A DNA stretch of 64,000 nucleotides from Apostichopus japonicus. Its lineage: Eukaryota > Echinodermata > Holothuroidea > Aspidochirotida > Stichopodidae. Below the pieces are notes generated by a model. It made no database searches. It saw only the letters and a list, made by a program, of their open reading frames with translations, and had not been told where the DNA came from. The stretch spans positions 28,917,341 through 28,981,340 of the forward strand of contig NC_092575.1 in assembly GCF_037975245.1 (NCBI RefSeq). The letters run 5' to 3'. The translations under genes were made by a program, and so were the position numbers. Below, piece by piece: positions 12,201 to 26,429 of the stretch. Positions within the stretch are counted from its first letter, which is position 1. Every line of letters begins with the position of its first letter.

Positions 12201-15200
12201 ATTGGTTTCATAGTTTTAGGAAGGTACAATATTAAATTGGTTGACTCAAAACACTATTGGACCAACATAACTTGGTTAAAATGTGAGAGTATAGTAAAAC
12301 AAGAATAATAGACTCATTTGAACTTGACAAACAACCTGCTGCAGAATGAGAATAGTAACTTCCCTCCACTGTCAAAGTCTAAGCTCCAAAAGTGAACTTA
12401 GAATGATAGAAGAAGCTAAAACAATGCAGCAACTCGTACTAGATTTGTATAAATCTTTGCATGCTGTAAAGCTGTGTGGTGAAGTAATTGATTACAATAA
12501 TAACTTACCTTTAATACAAGTATTCTGTTTCTGTTAAGTGGAGCCTACACTATATATTTAACATTGACTTAATGCCTTAGCTAAGATGCAAGATGCACTA
12601 TTTTCAGCTACTAGTGAATTTTTAAGGTGAGAACCTCTATCCTACTGTATCAGTTGATGAAATCTCACCAAACCAACTCATCAAGCTTGACAAATTACTC
12701 TTGAAAAGTAATCATGTTAATAATAATAATGCAGTCCAGGACAGATTAAATAACAGCACAGAATGCAAAGCTTGCAAGTAACACTTTTCATAAATACAGT
12801 AATTACTGTGCAAATTAATGGTCCTCCTATTTTAGTTAGGTCATTATGAAGTTGTTGACAAAGCTCATTGGTGTGTTGGGATAACTGAACTGAACAAGAT
12901 TGTTATCAGAACTGTGCCATCTAACAATTTAGTATAACATCTCTTTCTCAATCTCCTTTGTAAACAATTGATAACATTTTTTTTATTTTCAAACCAAATT
13001 GATTAGTTCCTAGTCAGCAACGTACCATAAAGACAGATGGCAACTCCATTCTGTATAAAAAAATACATATGACCTATACCTATATCCTAACAGCCTATTC
13101 ATTTCTTCCAGTGTTGAAAGGTTCCCTGCAATGACATTATGGGCAGGTGGTACTTTCTTTCACAATGAGATTACAAGAAAGGTAAAATGTAGACGTATGT
13201 ACAACTAGATACATAAAGTAATGTCTATATGCAATGATTAATCCAGGAGTTTTTAAGGGAGGGGATGTAGCCTGGGTCCTTGATGCCTACTACTACAGAT
13301 TGGGACTGATAGGCACTCGGACTGATGAAATCAAAATTTAAGTGTCAAATGGACAGAAATTTATGGACAGAAATTTAAAGAATCATGATGAAGGCTTTAG
13401 AGTAGAGCTACAGTAATAAATGTGAGCAAGCTGCAGGGAGTAACATTGGAGAAGGTGTTAAAGATATATGCCCATGCAACTTGATGCAGGTATGCACAAA
13501 TTCTTATTTCTATGAGGCGGAACAATCCATACTGTACATAGTATACATTTCATCAATATTGGTAATGGTAAGTTAACTACACTAACTGTAATATCTCTTT
13601 TACTTCCTACTTAAAAAGGATTGTGGATAGGTAGTCCAATGTCACATCTTCACAAGCACTCAGTGCAATGAATCAACACTGAAGCAATATTGATGAATCA
13701 TGTTTAGAATACTAAGATTCCTTCCAACTTTCACAAAGTACCATAACCAAAGCTGATTGCACAAAGCATATTGCAGAATATGGTATAGTTTGAAAAATAC
13801 AAGAAAAACTGGAGAACAAATAAAAGACATACCATGTACTAGAATGTCCACAGTTCCTAAAAGATGTTGATGGTGATGAAGAGAAGTAAACAACTACTCA
13901 AAGACTAACAAGATCCCTCCAGTCCATGATTGTAAATATACCTGTACTTTGAGATCCTTCCAAGTGGCTTTTGGTACAACTAATGCCACATGATCAGACC
14001 ACGCTAGACCTATTTATACTCATAACTGCCATTGGCGGCAAAAGGTCGTGACCAATTTGGCCTTGTGTAGTGTGGGCAAGGCCAAAGCTATAGTTTACAG
14101 CTTGCTAGAATGATCTGGTATGGCCTGCATTGACCAATGACCAGTTTGGATACGCATAGGTTTCTTTGTTAGATGATGGACGAGTCCTCTAGCAATTGAG
14201 TGACCTTCACCCTATGTTCTCCTTTGAGGTCAGCAAAGATTAAAAGAGGTTAAGAGGCACAAAGAAAGTCAGCCTTGGTCACAATTTTGATCAGGCTGGT
14301 TGCTTTCAACTTCAAGGTACTGGGCTCTTCAGGGTCTTAAGTTCAGAACCTCATGATTTTCAAGGTAAAAGAGAAATTAAGACTGCAGTGAGGATCTCTG
14401 AAACAAATTTTAATTTCTCCTGGCAAATTTTAAAATAACCTGTGTTCACTGCCGCCTGTTCAGCCAAAGAAAACACACATGTATCCCAGATTAGAGATAA
14501 CAGGCATAGGAGTCTAGAAAAGGAATCTATAGCACTGGTTGAATCAAAGAATTCTGAACAGTAAATGATTTGGCAAATACTGTACACGTTGTACAAGCTA
14601 ATTGTATTCCATAGATTACCCTCATCACTTAGACTAAATACTGTACTGTAAATGTGAGCAACTACTAGCATGGTGTGATTGCACTTACATACCACACTAC
14701 ATATAAAGACTGTTAGCTAATTAATATAGTTCTAGGTTGTTATTATTAAACTTTTTATACAACAAGAAAGCAAAACAAAGCAGCTAGACTCTCATTTGAT
14801 AACTCCATCAGCTTTTACCAAATAAAACAATACTCCCTCATGTAGCCTGTAGGCTTAATGATCTACGCATCCCAGGGCAACATATGCACAAGTATGAGAT
14901 CAATCCAATCATCCAGTTAGTTCTTTCTTGAAGTATTTAAAAGGTTTTGGACCTCTCTTAATGAGTGGATTTGAGTTCCCCCTGCCTGATACCGTAGGAC
15001 TCATGATTCCATCAACTGCCAGTTTAACTTTTTCTTTTCCTCTCATTTAACTTTAAAAGCATTAATGATCCAAGATTTCTCAAATATGTTGTCAATTCAA
15101 ATATTCCAAATATATTAATTGCAGTAATTTTACCAACTTAGTCAATTGTAGTAAACTTAATAGATTCTGTTTCTTTTTATTCGCCCCAAGCAACGTGGAT

Positions 15201-15983
15201 CTTCTATCAAGCCCAACTTCTTCGACTGAAAATAATGATTTGACACCCTTGTTGTAACCACTGATACAGACAGCACCAAACACTCTGCATTACAATGCTA
15301 TTATTACAACAGGTCCTCTGTAAACCATTAGCTAAGGTACAGTACAATACTTCAGATAAGCTTGATGCATACTGCTATATTTAAACCAAACATGCAGTAT
15401 AATGAATGTAAAATAAAAACAATGTGTTAGCCTAAATTACATATCACTGAAGATCTCTCCAGGACACACTGAATATTGAAGTGTTGGAACAATAACTGCT
15501 CTGTATAATTATACATGTACAAGGTTACAAATAACAGCAGCAACAACAAGTCACCAACCTGCCTAGAATGCTACTTTCACTTTAAATGTCTATTTTCTTT
15601 TTCTCATCTCTTCTTCTACATACTTTAAGCTGCAGCTGTCCATGGGTCACCTCAACATTCCTCAACAGAGACAAAAGGTCAAGTTTTAAACTGTTGCTTG
15701 ATTTGGCCCCCCTGCCCTTAGAGTCAGGAGATTTGCCACACACTAACCAAGATGCACACTACAAAGTTTATTTTATCACTAGTGTTTATTGCTCTGCCTT
15801 ATCATCAGTATGGGCCAGTATCATCAGTATGGGCCAATATGGGCCTGATATCATTTCTAAATCTGCATCATAATACCTATAGGTCACAATCCACATTGTT
15901 TCTTCAAAACATACACATCCAATTTGTCAGAGCCAAGTCGAAAATATGTTGTTCGAGAAACTTAGAATCTCCATTCTGTGGGA
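12201..15983. other. Intron 2, no recognised gene; one coding-like patch
   Basis: Mostly AT-rich unique DNA. A tgacctt/aggtcag-rich stretch at 14195-14290 looks like old dispersed repeat. On the minus strand, 15280-15170 reads FGAVCISGYNKGVKSLF and VEEVGLDRRSTLLGANKKK; it has coding-like composition but no splice sites fitting the GTPase phase, so it may be a TE fragment. A short duplication (tcatcagtatgggcca) lies at 15803-15836. Confidence 0.35.
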
Positions 15984-16226
15984 CATATACGGGGACGATA
16001 CACATTTATACGGGACGATACACATATACGGGGACGATACACATTTATACCGGGGCGATACACTATATACGGGATGATACACATATACAAGGACGATACA
16101 CATTTATACGGGGACGATACACAAATATGGGGACGATACACATTTATACGGAGACGATACACATATACAGGGGCGATATCCATTTGTACGGGGACGATAC
16201 ACTATATACGGGGACGATACACATAT
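15984..16226. repeat. 21-bp minisatellite (acggggacgatacacattta)
   Basis: About twelve copies of a 19-22-bp unit, acggggacgatacacattta plus t. It is richer in CpG than its surroundings. Three overlapping open frames cross it because the unit is 21 bp; none is a gene. Confidence 0.93.
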
Positions 16227-16429
16227 GGGAATGTCAAATAGTTTGAGTGGGACCATCATACTTTGTGTACACTTCTTGAAGGCCTGTAATATCACTTGCG
16301 TGCAATACCTGTATCGTCTATACCCCAAACGTGGCTGGATGTAACCCCTGAGGGAACGAAACGTATACTCATAGCTTTCCACTACATTATATTGATATCT
16401 TCATGAGCAGTTTGAAGACACTCAGACAT

Positions 16430-16600
16430 TTATTGTGGAGATATTGAATTTAACAGTAAGCACTGCCCACTCATTAATATTCATGACAGCCCCACCAAAA
16501 ACAATACCTATCATCTAATGAACATGACCAACATATACCAAGTATAACATCAATACCATATTTCCTCCTGGAGATACCATGTTAACAAGCTAGGCATCAC
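16430..16600. repeat. Dispersed repeat copy (ttaatattcatga family)
   Basis: Shares gcccactcattaatattcat and the flanking order with two copies at 41.07-41.7 kb. Probably one decayed transposable-element family; ends are not defined. Confidence 0.35.
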
Positions 16601-16999
16601 ATACACTCACACATACAGTACTGTACATACACGCACCCACACATACTGTACACGCCAATGGATGCCTACAGCATTGGAACCAATCAATAAGAAATTAATA
16701 AAAGAATAAAACAAACAACATAAATCGTTCATATTTTATTTGAATTTAGTCATGAATGTTAAGAATACAGCAGTAAGAAACAACATTGAATGAGAGCAGG
16801 GATGAAATGATTGAAATAAAGAGGGACTTTACAGAGATAAGGGCTAATGTTAGACTACTTTCTTTTTATCCTTTTATTGTTATCTATATCAGATGGGCAT
16901 CAGCTGATAGAGGGATTGAAATATTGGTTATCGGCTCAAGCTGATAGTAACAATATTGACATTGCAAATTGCAACACTCATTATGAACCACTAGAGGAC

Positions 17000-19900
17000 T
17001 GATTAAGGCTATAGACATGTAATGAGCTCACAATGGTGGTACAGGCATAAAGTACTTGATTCCTGTAGACCTGTTATGAGCTCGCAATGGTGGTACAGCC
17101 ATAAAGTACTTGATACCTGTAGACCTGTCATGAGCTCACAATAGAGGTACAGGCATAAAGTACTTGATTCCTGTAGACCTGTAATGAGCTCACAATGGAG
17201 GTAAAGGCATCAATACTTGCTACCTGTAGACCTGTCATGAGCTCACAATGGAGGTACAGGCATAAAGTACTTGATTCCTGTAGACCTGTCATGAGCTCAC
17301 AATGGAGGTAAAGGCATCAACACTGATTCCTATATACCTGTCATGAGCTCATGATGGAGGTACAGGTATCAACACTGATTCCTATAGACCTGTCATGAGC
17401 TCATGATGGAGGTACAGGTATCAACACTGATTCCTATATACCTGTCATGAGCTCACAATGGAGGTAAAGGCATCAATACTTGATACCTGTAGACCTGTCA
17501 TGAGCTCACAATGGAGGTACAGGCATAAAGTACTTGATTCCTGTAGACCTGTCATGAGCTGACAATGGAGGTAAAGGCATCAACACTGATTCCTTTAGAC
17601 CTGTTATGAGCTCACAGTGGGGGAACAGGTATCAACACCGATTCCTATAGACCTGTCATGAGCTCACGATGGAGGTACAGGTATCAACACTGATTCCTAT
17701 AGACCTGTCATGAGCTCATGATGGAGGTACAGGTATCAACACTGATTCCTATAGACCTGTCATGAGCTCATGATGGAGGTACAGGTATCAACACTGATTC
17801 CTATAGACCTGTCATGAGCTCAGTGGGGGAACAGGTATCAACACTGATTCCTATAGACCTGTCATGAGCTCACAATGGAGGTAAAGGCATCAATACTTGA
17901 TTCCTATAGCGCTGTCATGAGCTCAGTGGAGGTACAGGTATCAACACTGATTCCTATAGACCTGTCATGAGCTCAGTGGGGGAACAGGTATCAACACTGA
18001 TTCCTATAGACCTGTCATGAGCTCACAATGGAGGTAAAGGCATCAATACTTGATACCTGTAGACCTGTCATGAGCTCACAATGGAGGTACAGGCATAAAG
18101 TACTTGATTCCTGTAGACCTGTCATGAGCTCACAATGGAGGTAAAGGCATCAACACTGATTCCTTTAGACCTGTTATGAGCTCACAGTGGGGGAACAGGT
18201 ATAAACACCGATTCCTATAGACCTGTCATGAGCTCACGATGGAGGTACAGGTATCAACACTGATTCCTATAGACCTGTCATGAGCTCATGATGGAGGTAC
18301 AGGTATCAACAATGATTCCTATAGACCTGTCATGAGCTCATGATGGAGGTACAGGTATCAACACTGATTCCTATAGACCTGTCATGAGCTCAGTGGGGGA
18401 ACAGGTATCAACACTGATTCCTATAGATCTGTAATGAGCTCACAATGGAGGTAAAGGCATCAATACTTGATTCCTATAGCGCTGTCATGAGCTCACAGTG
18501 GAGGTACAGGTATCAACACTGATTCCTATAGACCTGTAATGAGCTCAGTGGGGGAACAGGTATCAACACTGATTCCTATAGACCTGTAATGAGCTCACAA
18601 TGGAGGTAAAGGCATCAATACTTGATTCCTATAGCGCTGTCATGAGCTCACAGTGGAGGTACAGGTATCAACACTGATTCCTATAGACCTGTAATGAGCT
18701 CAGTGGGGGAACAGGTATCAACACTGATTCCTATAGACCTGTTATGAGCTCAGTGAGGGAACAGGTATCAACACTGATTCCTATATACCTGTCATGAGCT
18801 CACGATGGAGGTACAGGTATCAACACTGATTCCTATAGACCTGTCATGAGCTCATGATGGAGGTACAGGTATCAACACTGATTCCTATAGACCTGTCATG
18901 AGCTCATGATGGAGGTACAGGTATCAACACTGATTCCTATAGACCTGTCATGAGCTCAGTGGGGGAACAGGTATCAACACTGATTCCTATAGACCTGTAA
19001 TGAGCTCACAATGGAGGTAAAGGCATCAATACTTGATTCCTATAGCGCTGTCATGAGCTCACAGTGGAGGTACAGGTATCAACACTGATTCCTATAGACC
19101 TGTAATGAGCTCACAATGGAGGTACAGGCATAAAGTACTTGATTCCTGTAGACCTGTCATGAGCTCACAATGGAGGTAAAGGCATCAACACTGATTCCTT
19201 TAGACCTGTCATGAGCTCACAGTGGGGGAACAGGTATCAACACCGATTCCTATAGACCTGTCATGAGCTCACGATGGAGGTACAGGTATCAACACTGATT
19301 CCTATAGACCTGTCATGAGCTCATGATGGAGGTACAGGTATCAACAATGATTCCTATATACCTGTCATGAGCTCATGATGGAGGTACAGGTATCAACACT
19401 GATTCCTATAGACCTGTCATGAGCTCATGATGGAGGTACAGGTATCAACACTGATTCCTATATACCTGTCATGAGCTCACAATGGAGGTAAAGGCATCAA
19501 TACTTGATACCTGTAGACCTGTCATGAGCTCACAATGGAGGTACAGGCATAAAGTACTTGATTCCTGTAGACCTGTCATGAGCTGACAATGGAGGTAAAG
19601 GCATCAACACTGATTCCTTTAGACCTGTTATGAGCTCACAGTGGGGGAACAGGTATCAACACCGATTCCTATAGACCTGTCATGAGCTCACGATGGAGGT
19701 ACAGGTATCAACACTGATTCCTATAGACCTGTCATGAGCTCATGATGGAGGTACAGGTATCAACACTGATTCCTATAGACCTGTCATGAGCTCATGATGG
19801 AGGTACAGGTATCAACACTGATTCCTATAGACCTGTCATGAGCTCAGTGGGGGAACAGGTATCAACACTGATTCCTATAGACCTGTAATGAGCTCACAAT

Positions 19901-21110
19901 GGAGGTAAAGGCATCAATACTTGATTCCTATAGCGCTGTCATGAGCTCACAGTGGAGGTACAGGTATCAACACTGATTCCTATAGACCTGTAATGAGCTC
20001 AGTGGGGGAACAGGTATCAACACTGATTCCTATAGACCTGTAATGAGCTCACAATGGAGGTAAAGGCATCAATACTTGATTCCTATAGCGCTGTCATGAG
20101 CTCACAGTGGAGGTACAGGTATCAACACTGATTCCTATAGACCTGTAATGAGCTCAGTGGGGGAACAGGTATCAACACTGATTCCTATAGACCTGTAATG
20201 AGCTCAGTGAGGGAACAGGTATCAACACTGATTCCTATATACCTGTCATGAGCTCACGATGGAGGTACAGGTATCAACACTGATTCCTATAGACCTGTCA
20301 TGAGCTCATGATGGAGGTACAGGTATCAACACTGATTCCTATAGACCTGTCATGAGCTCAGTGGGGGAACAGGTATCAACACTGATCCCTATAGACCTGT
20401 AATGAGCTCACAATGGAGGTAAAGGCATCAATACTTGATTCCTATAGCGCTGTCATGAGCTCACAGTGGAGGTACAGGTATCAACACTGATTCCTATAGA
20501 CCTGTAATGAGCTCAGTGGGGGAACAGGTATCAACACTGATTTCTATAGACCTGTCATGAGCTCATGATGGAGGTAAAGGCATCAATACCTGATTCCTAT
20601 AGACCTGTCATGAGCTCATGATGGAGGTACAGGTATCAACACTGATTCCTATATACCTGTCATGAGCTCACGACGGAGGTACAGGTATCAACACTGATTC
20701 CTATATACCTGTCATGAGCTCATGATGGAGGTACAGGTATCAACACTGATTCCTATAGACCTGTCTTGAGCTCATGATGGAGGTACAGGTATCAAGTGCT
20801 GATTCCTATAGAGCTGTCATGAGCTCACAATGGAGGTACAGGTATCAACACTGATTCCTATAGACCTGTAATGAGCTCAGTGGGGGAACAGGTATCAACA
20901 CTGATTCCTATAGACCTGTAATGAGCTCAGTGAGGGAACAGGTATCAACACTGATTCCTATATACTTGTCATGAGCTCACGATGGAGGTACAGGTATCAC
21001 ACTGATTCCTATAGACCTGTCATGAGCTCATGATGGAGGTACAGGTATCAACACTGAATCCTTGAGACCTGTCATGAGCTCACAGTGGAGGTATGTATAG
21101 GTATCAACAC
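17000..21110. repeat. 4.1-kb minisatellite, 52-bp unit with palindromic core and higher-order structure
   Basis: About 80 copies of a unit with order gacctgtcatgagctcatga, tggaggtacaggtatcaaca, ctgattcctata. The core tcatgagctcatga is a perfect 14-bp palindrome containing SacI (gagctc), and acctg/caggt form an outer inverted pair. Named variants recur: cagtgggggaacaggt, aaaggcatcaatacttgat and tatagcgctgtc. Long segments repeat almost exactly: about 17340-17960 matches about 19365-19990 (offset near 2,024 bp, sharing the rare gagctgac variant). About 18180 matches about 19215 (offset near 1,034 bp). The array grew by segmental duplication as well as unit slippage. It lies inside intron 2 of the GTPase gene. 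Confidence 0.96.
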
Positions 21111-23319
21111 TGGTTCCTGTACAGAGAGGCTATGTACGGGAGCCATACAATGTAACTGTATGTATGTGCACCAGTTATACAGTGAGCATCGTCAAGAATT
21201 TAACAATAGTTCCTGCTTTCCTGATCACAATTTGATAGTCATGTCTTTGATGTGTCTTAGTCATAACTGACACCTTGTTTCTTTTTGTGAAACCACTTTT
21301 CTTCATGTTGCTTTCTTTGCACTAGATGCCATTGTTTCATCAGGGGTTATGATACTAACGTATGCTATGTTATTTTAGGGGATATTGGAAAACATGTTTT
21401 AATTGCCACCCACAGGGACGCATGTGTTTACTGAGCGGACACAAACATTTCAGTTTCAAAATCCTAATAATAATACTGTGTAACTTTGTGTGAATGTAAG
21501 ACACAAGCAAGTAATTTGTTTAATAAGAAGTGAATGATCAAACAAAATGACAGAAATGTCAAAACAAGACCTAGGGGTAAAATCATTCTCATTCGACTAT
21601 CAGTCAAACTGAACATGAGTTCATCCAATCTCAAATAAAGCAATCTTAAAAGCAAAAAGATGTTTGTGGTTCATTGAGATAAAACCAACATTTAGAAAGC
21701 CACATCCTTCACAACATCCAGTCTGACCTGATTGCCAAGAGGAAATGAAATCATAGAAAACAATCATAAAACTGAAGAAAACTTCTCTTCCTTTATCACA
21801 ACTTAAAATATACTCAGAATGTACTTGAATGAACCAAATTAAGATTGACATGAATTCATTATTTACATTTCTTCATAAACATTTCAAAAAAGATACTTTA
21901 TTACCACAACAAGTTACTATCAATACCTTCTTAAGAGATTATTTGGGGCAGAATATAAAAAAAAAATCCAGCCAGAAAATCTGACCCCAACTGGAACATT
22001 TTGCATTCTCCATGATCGGCACCAGCCTAGATATCATCATCAGGTGTATGTATCCCTCAGACTCACCAAACCTGCACCCACCAAACAACCCTTTAACCAA
22101 TGACTCACAAAATAGTCAAGAAGAGCAGCCCAGCTTGAATCAAATAGCAAACCAATTTTCACACTTAAATCCCCAATGGCAATGCACATATAGCTATGAC
22201 TGATTCAATATTAAATTTTCAACACCATAAACAACCAAACAAACCTCTGCATTTTTCAAATTTCTCATATACCTTTTCCCACAATAACCACTTGTGAACA
22301 AGGATAACTGAGGGTGAATAACAGAGGGTCAGCATTATTCCAGGCCACACTTCCTCTCTTCCAGTGAACTTTGTGGTCAGATTTGTTAAATATCACCTCT
22401 GCATGAAACTGTAGATCAGTATAACAAGGCCTATCCAATAAGGCATGCATAATAGGAGAACTTGCAAATAAGTTCCAGAACCTGCTGACAATCTACTAGA
22501 CTTTGAATGCAAGTTATGCAACTGAAGAAATTTCTTATCATAGAACTTGGTGTGGGGTGGGGGAGGGGAGAATGAAATTGTTCTAACAAGCAATGTGTAA
22601 GCAAGTGTTAGCCAATTAACTTGCCAATAATCTTGCTGGCATGGTACATGTATTCATTGTGTTACTTTACATATTGTACAAGAGCTTAAAAAGATTCTAT
22701 AATACTAACGCCTCTGAAAAATACGCTAATTGTTGAGCAGATTAATAAGTGAAGAATGAAGAATGAAGGGAAACAACATGTCAGATTATAAGGATGGTTC
22801 AATTATGCATGAAGAATTATAATTTAAGAAAACAGTTGCTAGTACAGTAGGCATACAGTTCTTGGACATGCATCTTCAAATACAATCTAGGTAAATTTCC
22901 TTTTTGTGTAGCATGGCTCTCAGAACAAAGAACGAAAATGCAAACTATTTTGCTTCACTTTAAATGGGTTCAAGTACAGTAAGGTAAAGATACAAAACCT
23001 TCTCATAGAAGACTAATTAAGTCAAATTATGTGAGTATATTGCACAGGTTTCTAAGAATGCATCACAAAGTACTTTCTTACACCAAAATCCAACCTTACA
23101 CAATGTTTTACATTGTATCAGGACAATATTATGTACAGCATGGTTAAACTATTGTCTAATTCCAATATGTTACAATATGAAGCCTTACACACGGAAATGA
23201 AAGTAAGCATGGATGCAACACACATTACATAGTACAGTACAGGACTAAACTATATGCACATAAATATCATATACTGAATACACACAATGACCTCTTCACA
23301 AAAAAACAAATGCACCTAC
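21111..23319. other. Intron 2 adjacent to exon 2, no recognisable gene
   Basis: Unique AT-rich DNA. No RNA gene, ORF with recognisable motif or tandem repeat is seen. Confidence 0.5.
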
Positions 23320-23431
23320 CAATTTATGAATGAGCTCTTTCCAGCTGAATGGTTGCCGATTAATAGCACTGTTATCTTCTTCCGTGGAGCCAGGAGTCGA
23401 AGATTCAACTTCTCTGCAATTTTGATTAATC
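23320..23431 (-). CDS. GTPase gene, coding exon 2 (P-loop exon)
   Basis: This 112-nt exon encodes residues 40-75 plus parts of codons 39 (Gly) and 76 (Trp). The acceptor is cttcacttag|GA and the donor TTG|gtaggt. It reads LIKIAEKLNLRLLAPRKK, then the beta-strand ITVLLIG running into the Walker A/G1 motif GNHSAGKS (G64-S71) and SFIN. A lysine-serine P-loop after a hydrophobic strand is the signature of P-loop GTPases. The xxSAGKSS form resembles dynamin-superfamily G1 motifs (for example GxQSAGKSS) more than Ras-type GxxxxGKS. The basic APRKK stretch precedes the first strand. Codon 76 is split TG|G and gives Trp on joining to exon 3, which supports the pairing. Codon use is ordinary and there are no stops in frame. 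Confidence 0.9.
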
Positions 23432-24514
23432 CTAAGTGAAGAAAAGCAAAAGACAGAGATGAGATAGACAGATCTGAATCAATTCTAGCTGACTACGACA
23501 CAAGTCATCCTCCTCCTACTCCTACACCTCCTACACCTCCTCATCTTCTTGTTACAGTGATAGCATCTTGACATGATCACATGCTAGCACATTCTATAGG
23601 TATACTACTAATACACAACAACAGCCAAGACATCATAGTAGAAGTAGTAGTAGTAATGGTAATATCTACATGGAAAGCTGCCCCAAGTTCCATATGCTGA
23701 CTCACTTTGTAATAAATAGATAGAACAGTCAGGTGACGAGTTCTCTTGGCTGTAGTATTACCAGTGCTGCTGAGCTATGGTCTCTTTGTGTGCAATAATA
23801 TAGTACGCACACATATCTTAGTAGTAGGCATAACCTCAAAGCTGCCTTCACTGTGGCATAAGCAGGGCAGAGTTTTCAAGTGACCTTATTGGGCTTTCTG
23901 AGAAATGGTTACTCATGACCTCAGTAGAAAGAGAAAATACTTGTAAAAATATAACTACAACATGTAAGACAATATCTGACTGGACTCAGAAAAGGTGTGA
24001 ATAACTTCCATACTTTCAGGTGAACTGCTAAAATATAAAGTGAATAAACCCCTGAGAGGAAGGATATCAACATAAAGTGAATAAACCCCTGAGAGGAAGG
24101 GTATTAAGAAAATAACTGAATATTCATAATGGATCATTGTATATCTGACTGCCTATATCAAGTAAAATCTGTATTGTACCTATCTTTACAGTTACTAGGC
24201 TATTTAAAGTGAGCTCTGTGTATATTTTTCCAATGAAAGTTCCTTGAATCAACATGTAAGGCTAGAAAAGTGTTTTTCTTCTATTTTCTCCACTTTCCAG
24301 TCTAACTTTCTTCATAGCACATGATAATTTACATATTGTACTCTACAGTGGGTGCATAGGACAACTCAGATTGAATCCACATGCAAAATATACACTGCAA
24401 TACCCTGTTACTGTCTTTATTGCAATAATGATGATTACATATTTGAGGATCTCAGTAGAATGGTGTGGCCTAAAACTCTGTACCATCAATAGCAACATGA
24501 GGCTTCCTCCTCCT
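23432..24514. other. Start of 37-kb intron 1, one local duplication
   Basis: No gene seen. A 39-bp segment (aaagtgaataaacccctgag then aggaagg) is duplicated at 24037-24106. Short CTC/CCT runs lie at 23507-23545. Confidence 0.45.
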
Positions 24515-24519
24515 GTTTG

Positions 24520-24960
24520 ACTTTGGTTTGCTGCTATCAATGTTTACTTGCATTGTTGTAACATCAGTGTTTGCCTACATGGGTTGCTACTATTTGAAAT
24601 CAATGTTTACTTGCACGATTGTTTAACATCAGTCAGTGTTTACCTGCATGGGTTTGCTGCAATTTGAAATCAATGTTTGCTTGCACGATTGTTTAACATC
24701 AGTAAGTGTTTACCTGCATGGGTTTGCTGCTATTTGAAATCAATGTTTACTTGCACGATTGTTTAACATCAGTCAGTGTTTGCCTGCATGGGTTTGCTGC
24801 TATTTGAAATCTATGTTTGCTTGCATGATTGTTTAACATCAGTGTTTGCTGCTTATTAATGTTTGCTTGGGTTACATGATGATTGCTTATCATCAGTGTT
24901 TGATTGCATGTGTTTACTATTAAATTAATGTTTGTGTGAGACTGATGGTTGCCTAATATC
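24520..24960. repeat. 70-bp minisatellite, about six copies
   Basis: The unit starts caatgtttacttgcacgatt and ends gggtttgctgctatttgaaat. Central copies are near-identical; copies decay at both ends. Confidence 0.9.
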
Positions 24961-26200
24961 TACTTTGATTTTAGATAAATGGGAGTCAGGTCTTAGCTTG
25001 GTTAATCCCTGTCACAGAGTCCTGGCTTAAATACTGCTCATGGAGCTAAATTATGTCTATGTCTATTCAGCATGATGTACATATGATCTATTGATTTGCC
25101 ATGGAATGACTGCAGTGGAGTTCACCTGGATGTCAGACATCAGAAGGTTTCTCTTCACTCTAGAGAATTGAAAGACCTTGACCTGATCCAGTTAACAGAA
25201 TTGCTTTCTTCTTCCATTCAATTAAGTATATACCCAAACTTTGAATTAGAAAGCTGGAAGGGTCACTGACAAAGCATTCTGGTGTATTGAATTGACTCTT
25301 GCCATGACCACTGTAACCTGTCAGTGTATATCAGTGGGGCAACTAGGACTATACAGGAGTCAAAGTTGCTAAATTACAGAAAACAAGTTAGATAACTGTA
25401 AAAATAACTTCTGATGCAATGTCAATTAAAGAAAATCAAACATAAATTTCTACTGTTGACAATGTAAGAAGTACAGTATTTTACAAACAAACATTGCATC
25501 AAAAATTGACTGACACATATGGTCAAAGCAGCTGCAAAACTTTACGCAAGTTTGCAATGAAGAAATTACAGTGTTATGAATGCACATTTTATGTTAGCAA
25601 CTCTCAATGCAGAGAGGACAAACCTATCATGCGAAATGAAAAAGCCTTTTCAGTATCAGAGATATTGGACTTCCCACAAAATTAATAAATTTTCTCAACT
25701 CATAACATTTTCTGATTAAAATGAATTGAGAATTCCCACACTAAAGGGATAACCTTTACTACTGGTCATGGAATTTGCCCTAGACCCTAAAGGTCATCCC
25801 TTTCTACCACAAACCACAATAACTTCCCAAAGGACATTTATATCCTAAACATTTTAAAACCTTCAGTAGGGAGCATTGAACTTATTTCCCTTATTTGTTC
25901 CATTTTTGTCAAGTGTTGTTAGGAGATAATAATGTGTTTCATAAACATCTGGATCAAGAGACTTCCTGTTAATGCTTTTAATCAAATTAGTTTTCTTTCA
26001 ACTAATCTGCTAATTAACCTATCTGTATTCTGTGCTTGTAGCATTGTGCGGTAGTGCATTTTTCACACAACAGGTAGCACTGCAGCGTGAATCCTGATAG
26101 CGTTACTACTATCGGGATTTCCTCAAAATTTCATCTATGGTTTAAAGCACTTAATTACAAGACTGTCAATGTCATTCATTCAATGACATAGCCTAGAGCT
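24961..26200. other. Intron 1, no recognisable gene
   Basis: AT-rich DNA. A 63-residue open frame at 25494-25685 (plus) has several Cys residues but no known motif. A hairpin-like patch (gatagcgttactactatcg) lies at 26096-26117. Confidence 0.4.
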
Positions 26201-26429
26201 GCCAACTACATACTCTTACATGCACGGTTATCAACAGAAAAACATCCAAAATAGCACGCTATACTTAAGCCTTTATTTGGTAACAAACACTTTCAAAAAG
26301 AAAAGCACTTGTAAACCTTGGAAAAAAGCACCCCACACCATCCTAAATTCATACTCGACTTACGATATTAGATTAACATGTTTGCACATGGAGAAAACCT
26401 GTTATTCATACAGAAACATTTGTATACTG

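Noticed and set aside
15978-16246. Overlapping open frames in the 21-bp array (Tyr/Thr/Gly-rich repeats)
   Set aside because: Three frames on two strands are open at once because the unit is about 21 bp; no gene features flank it.
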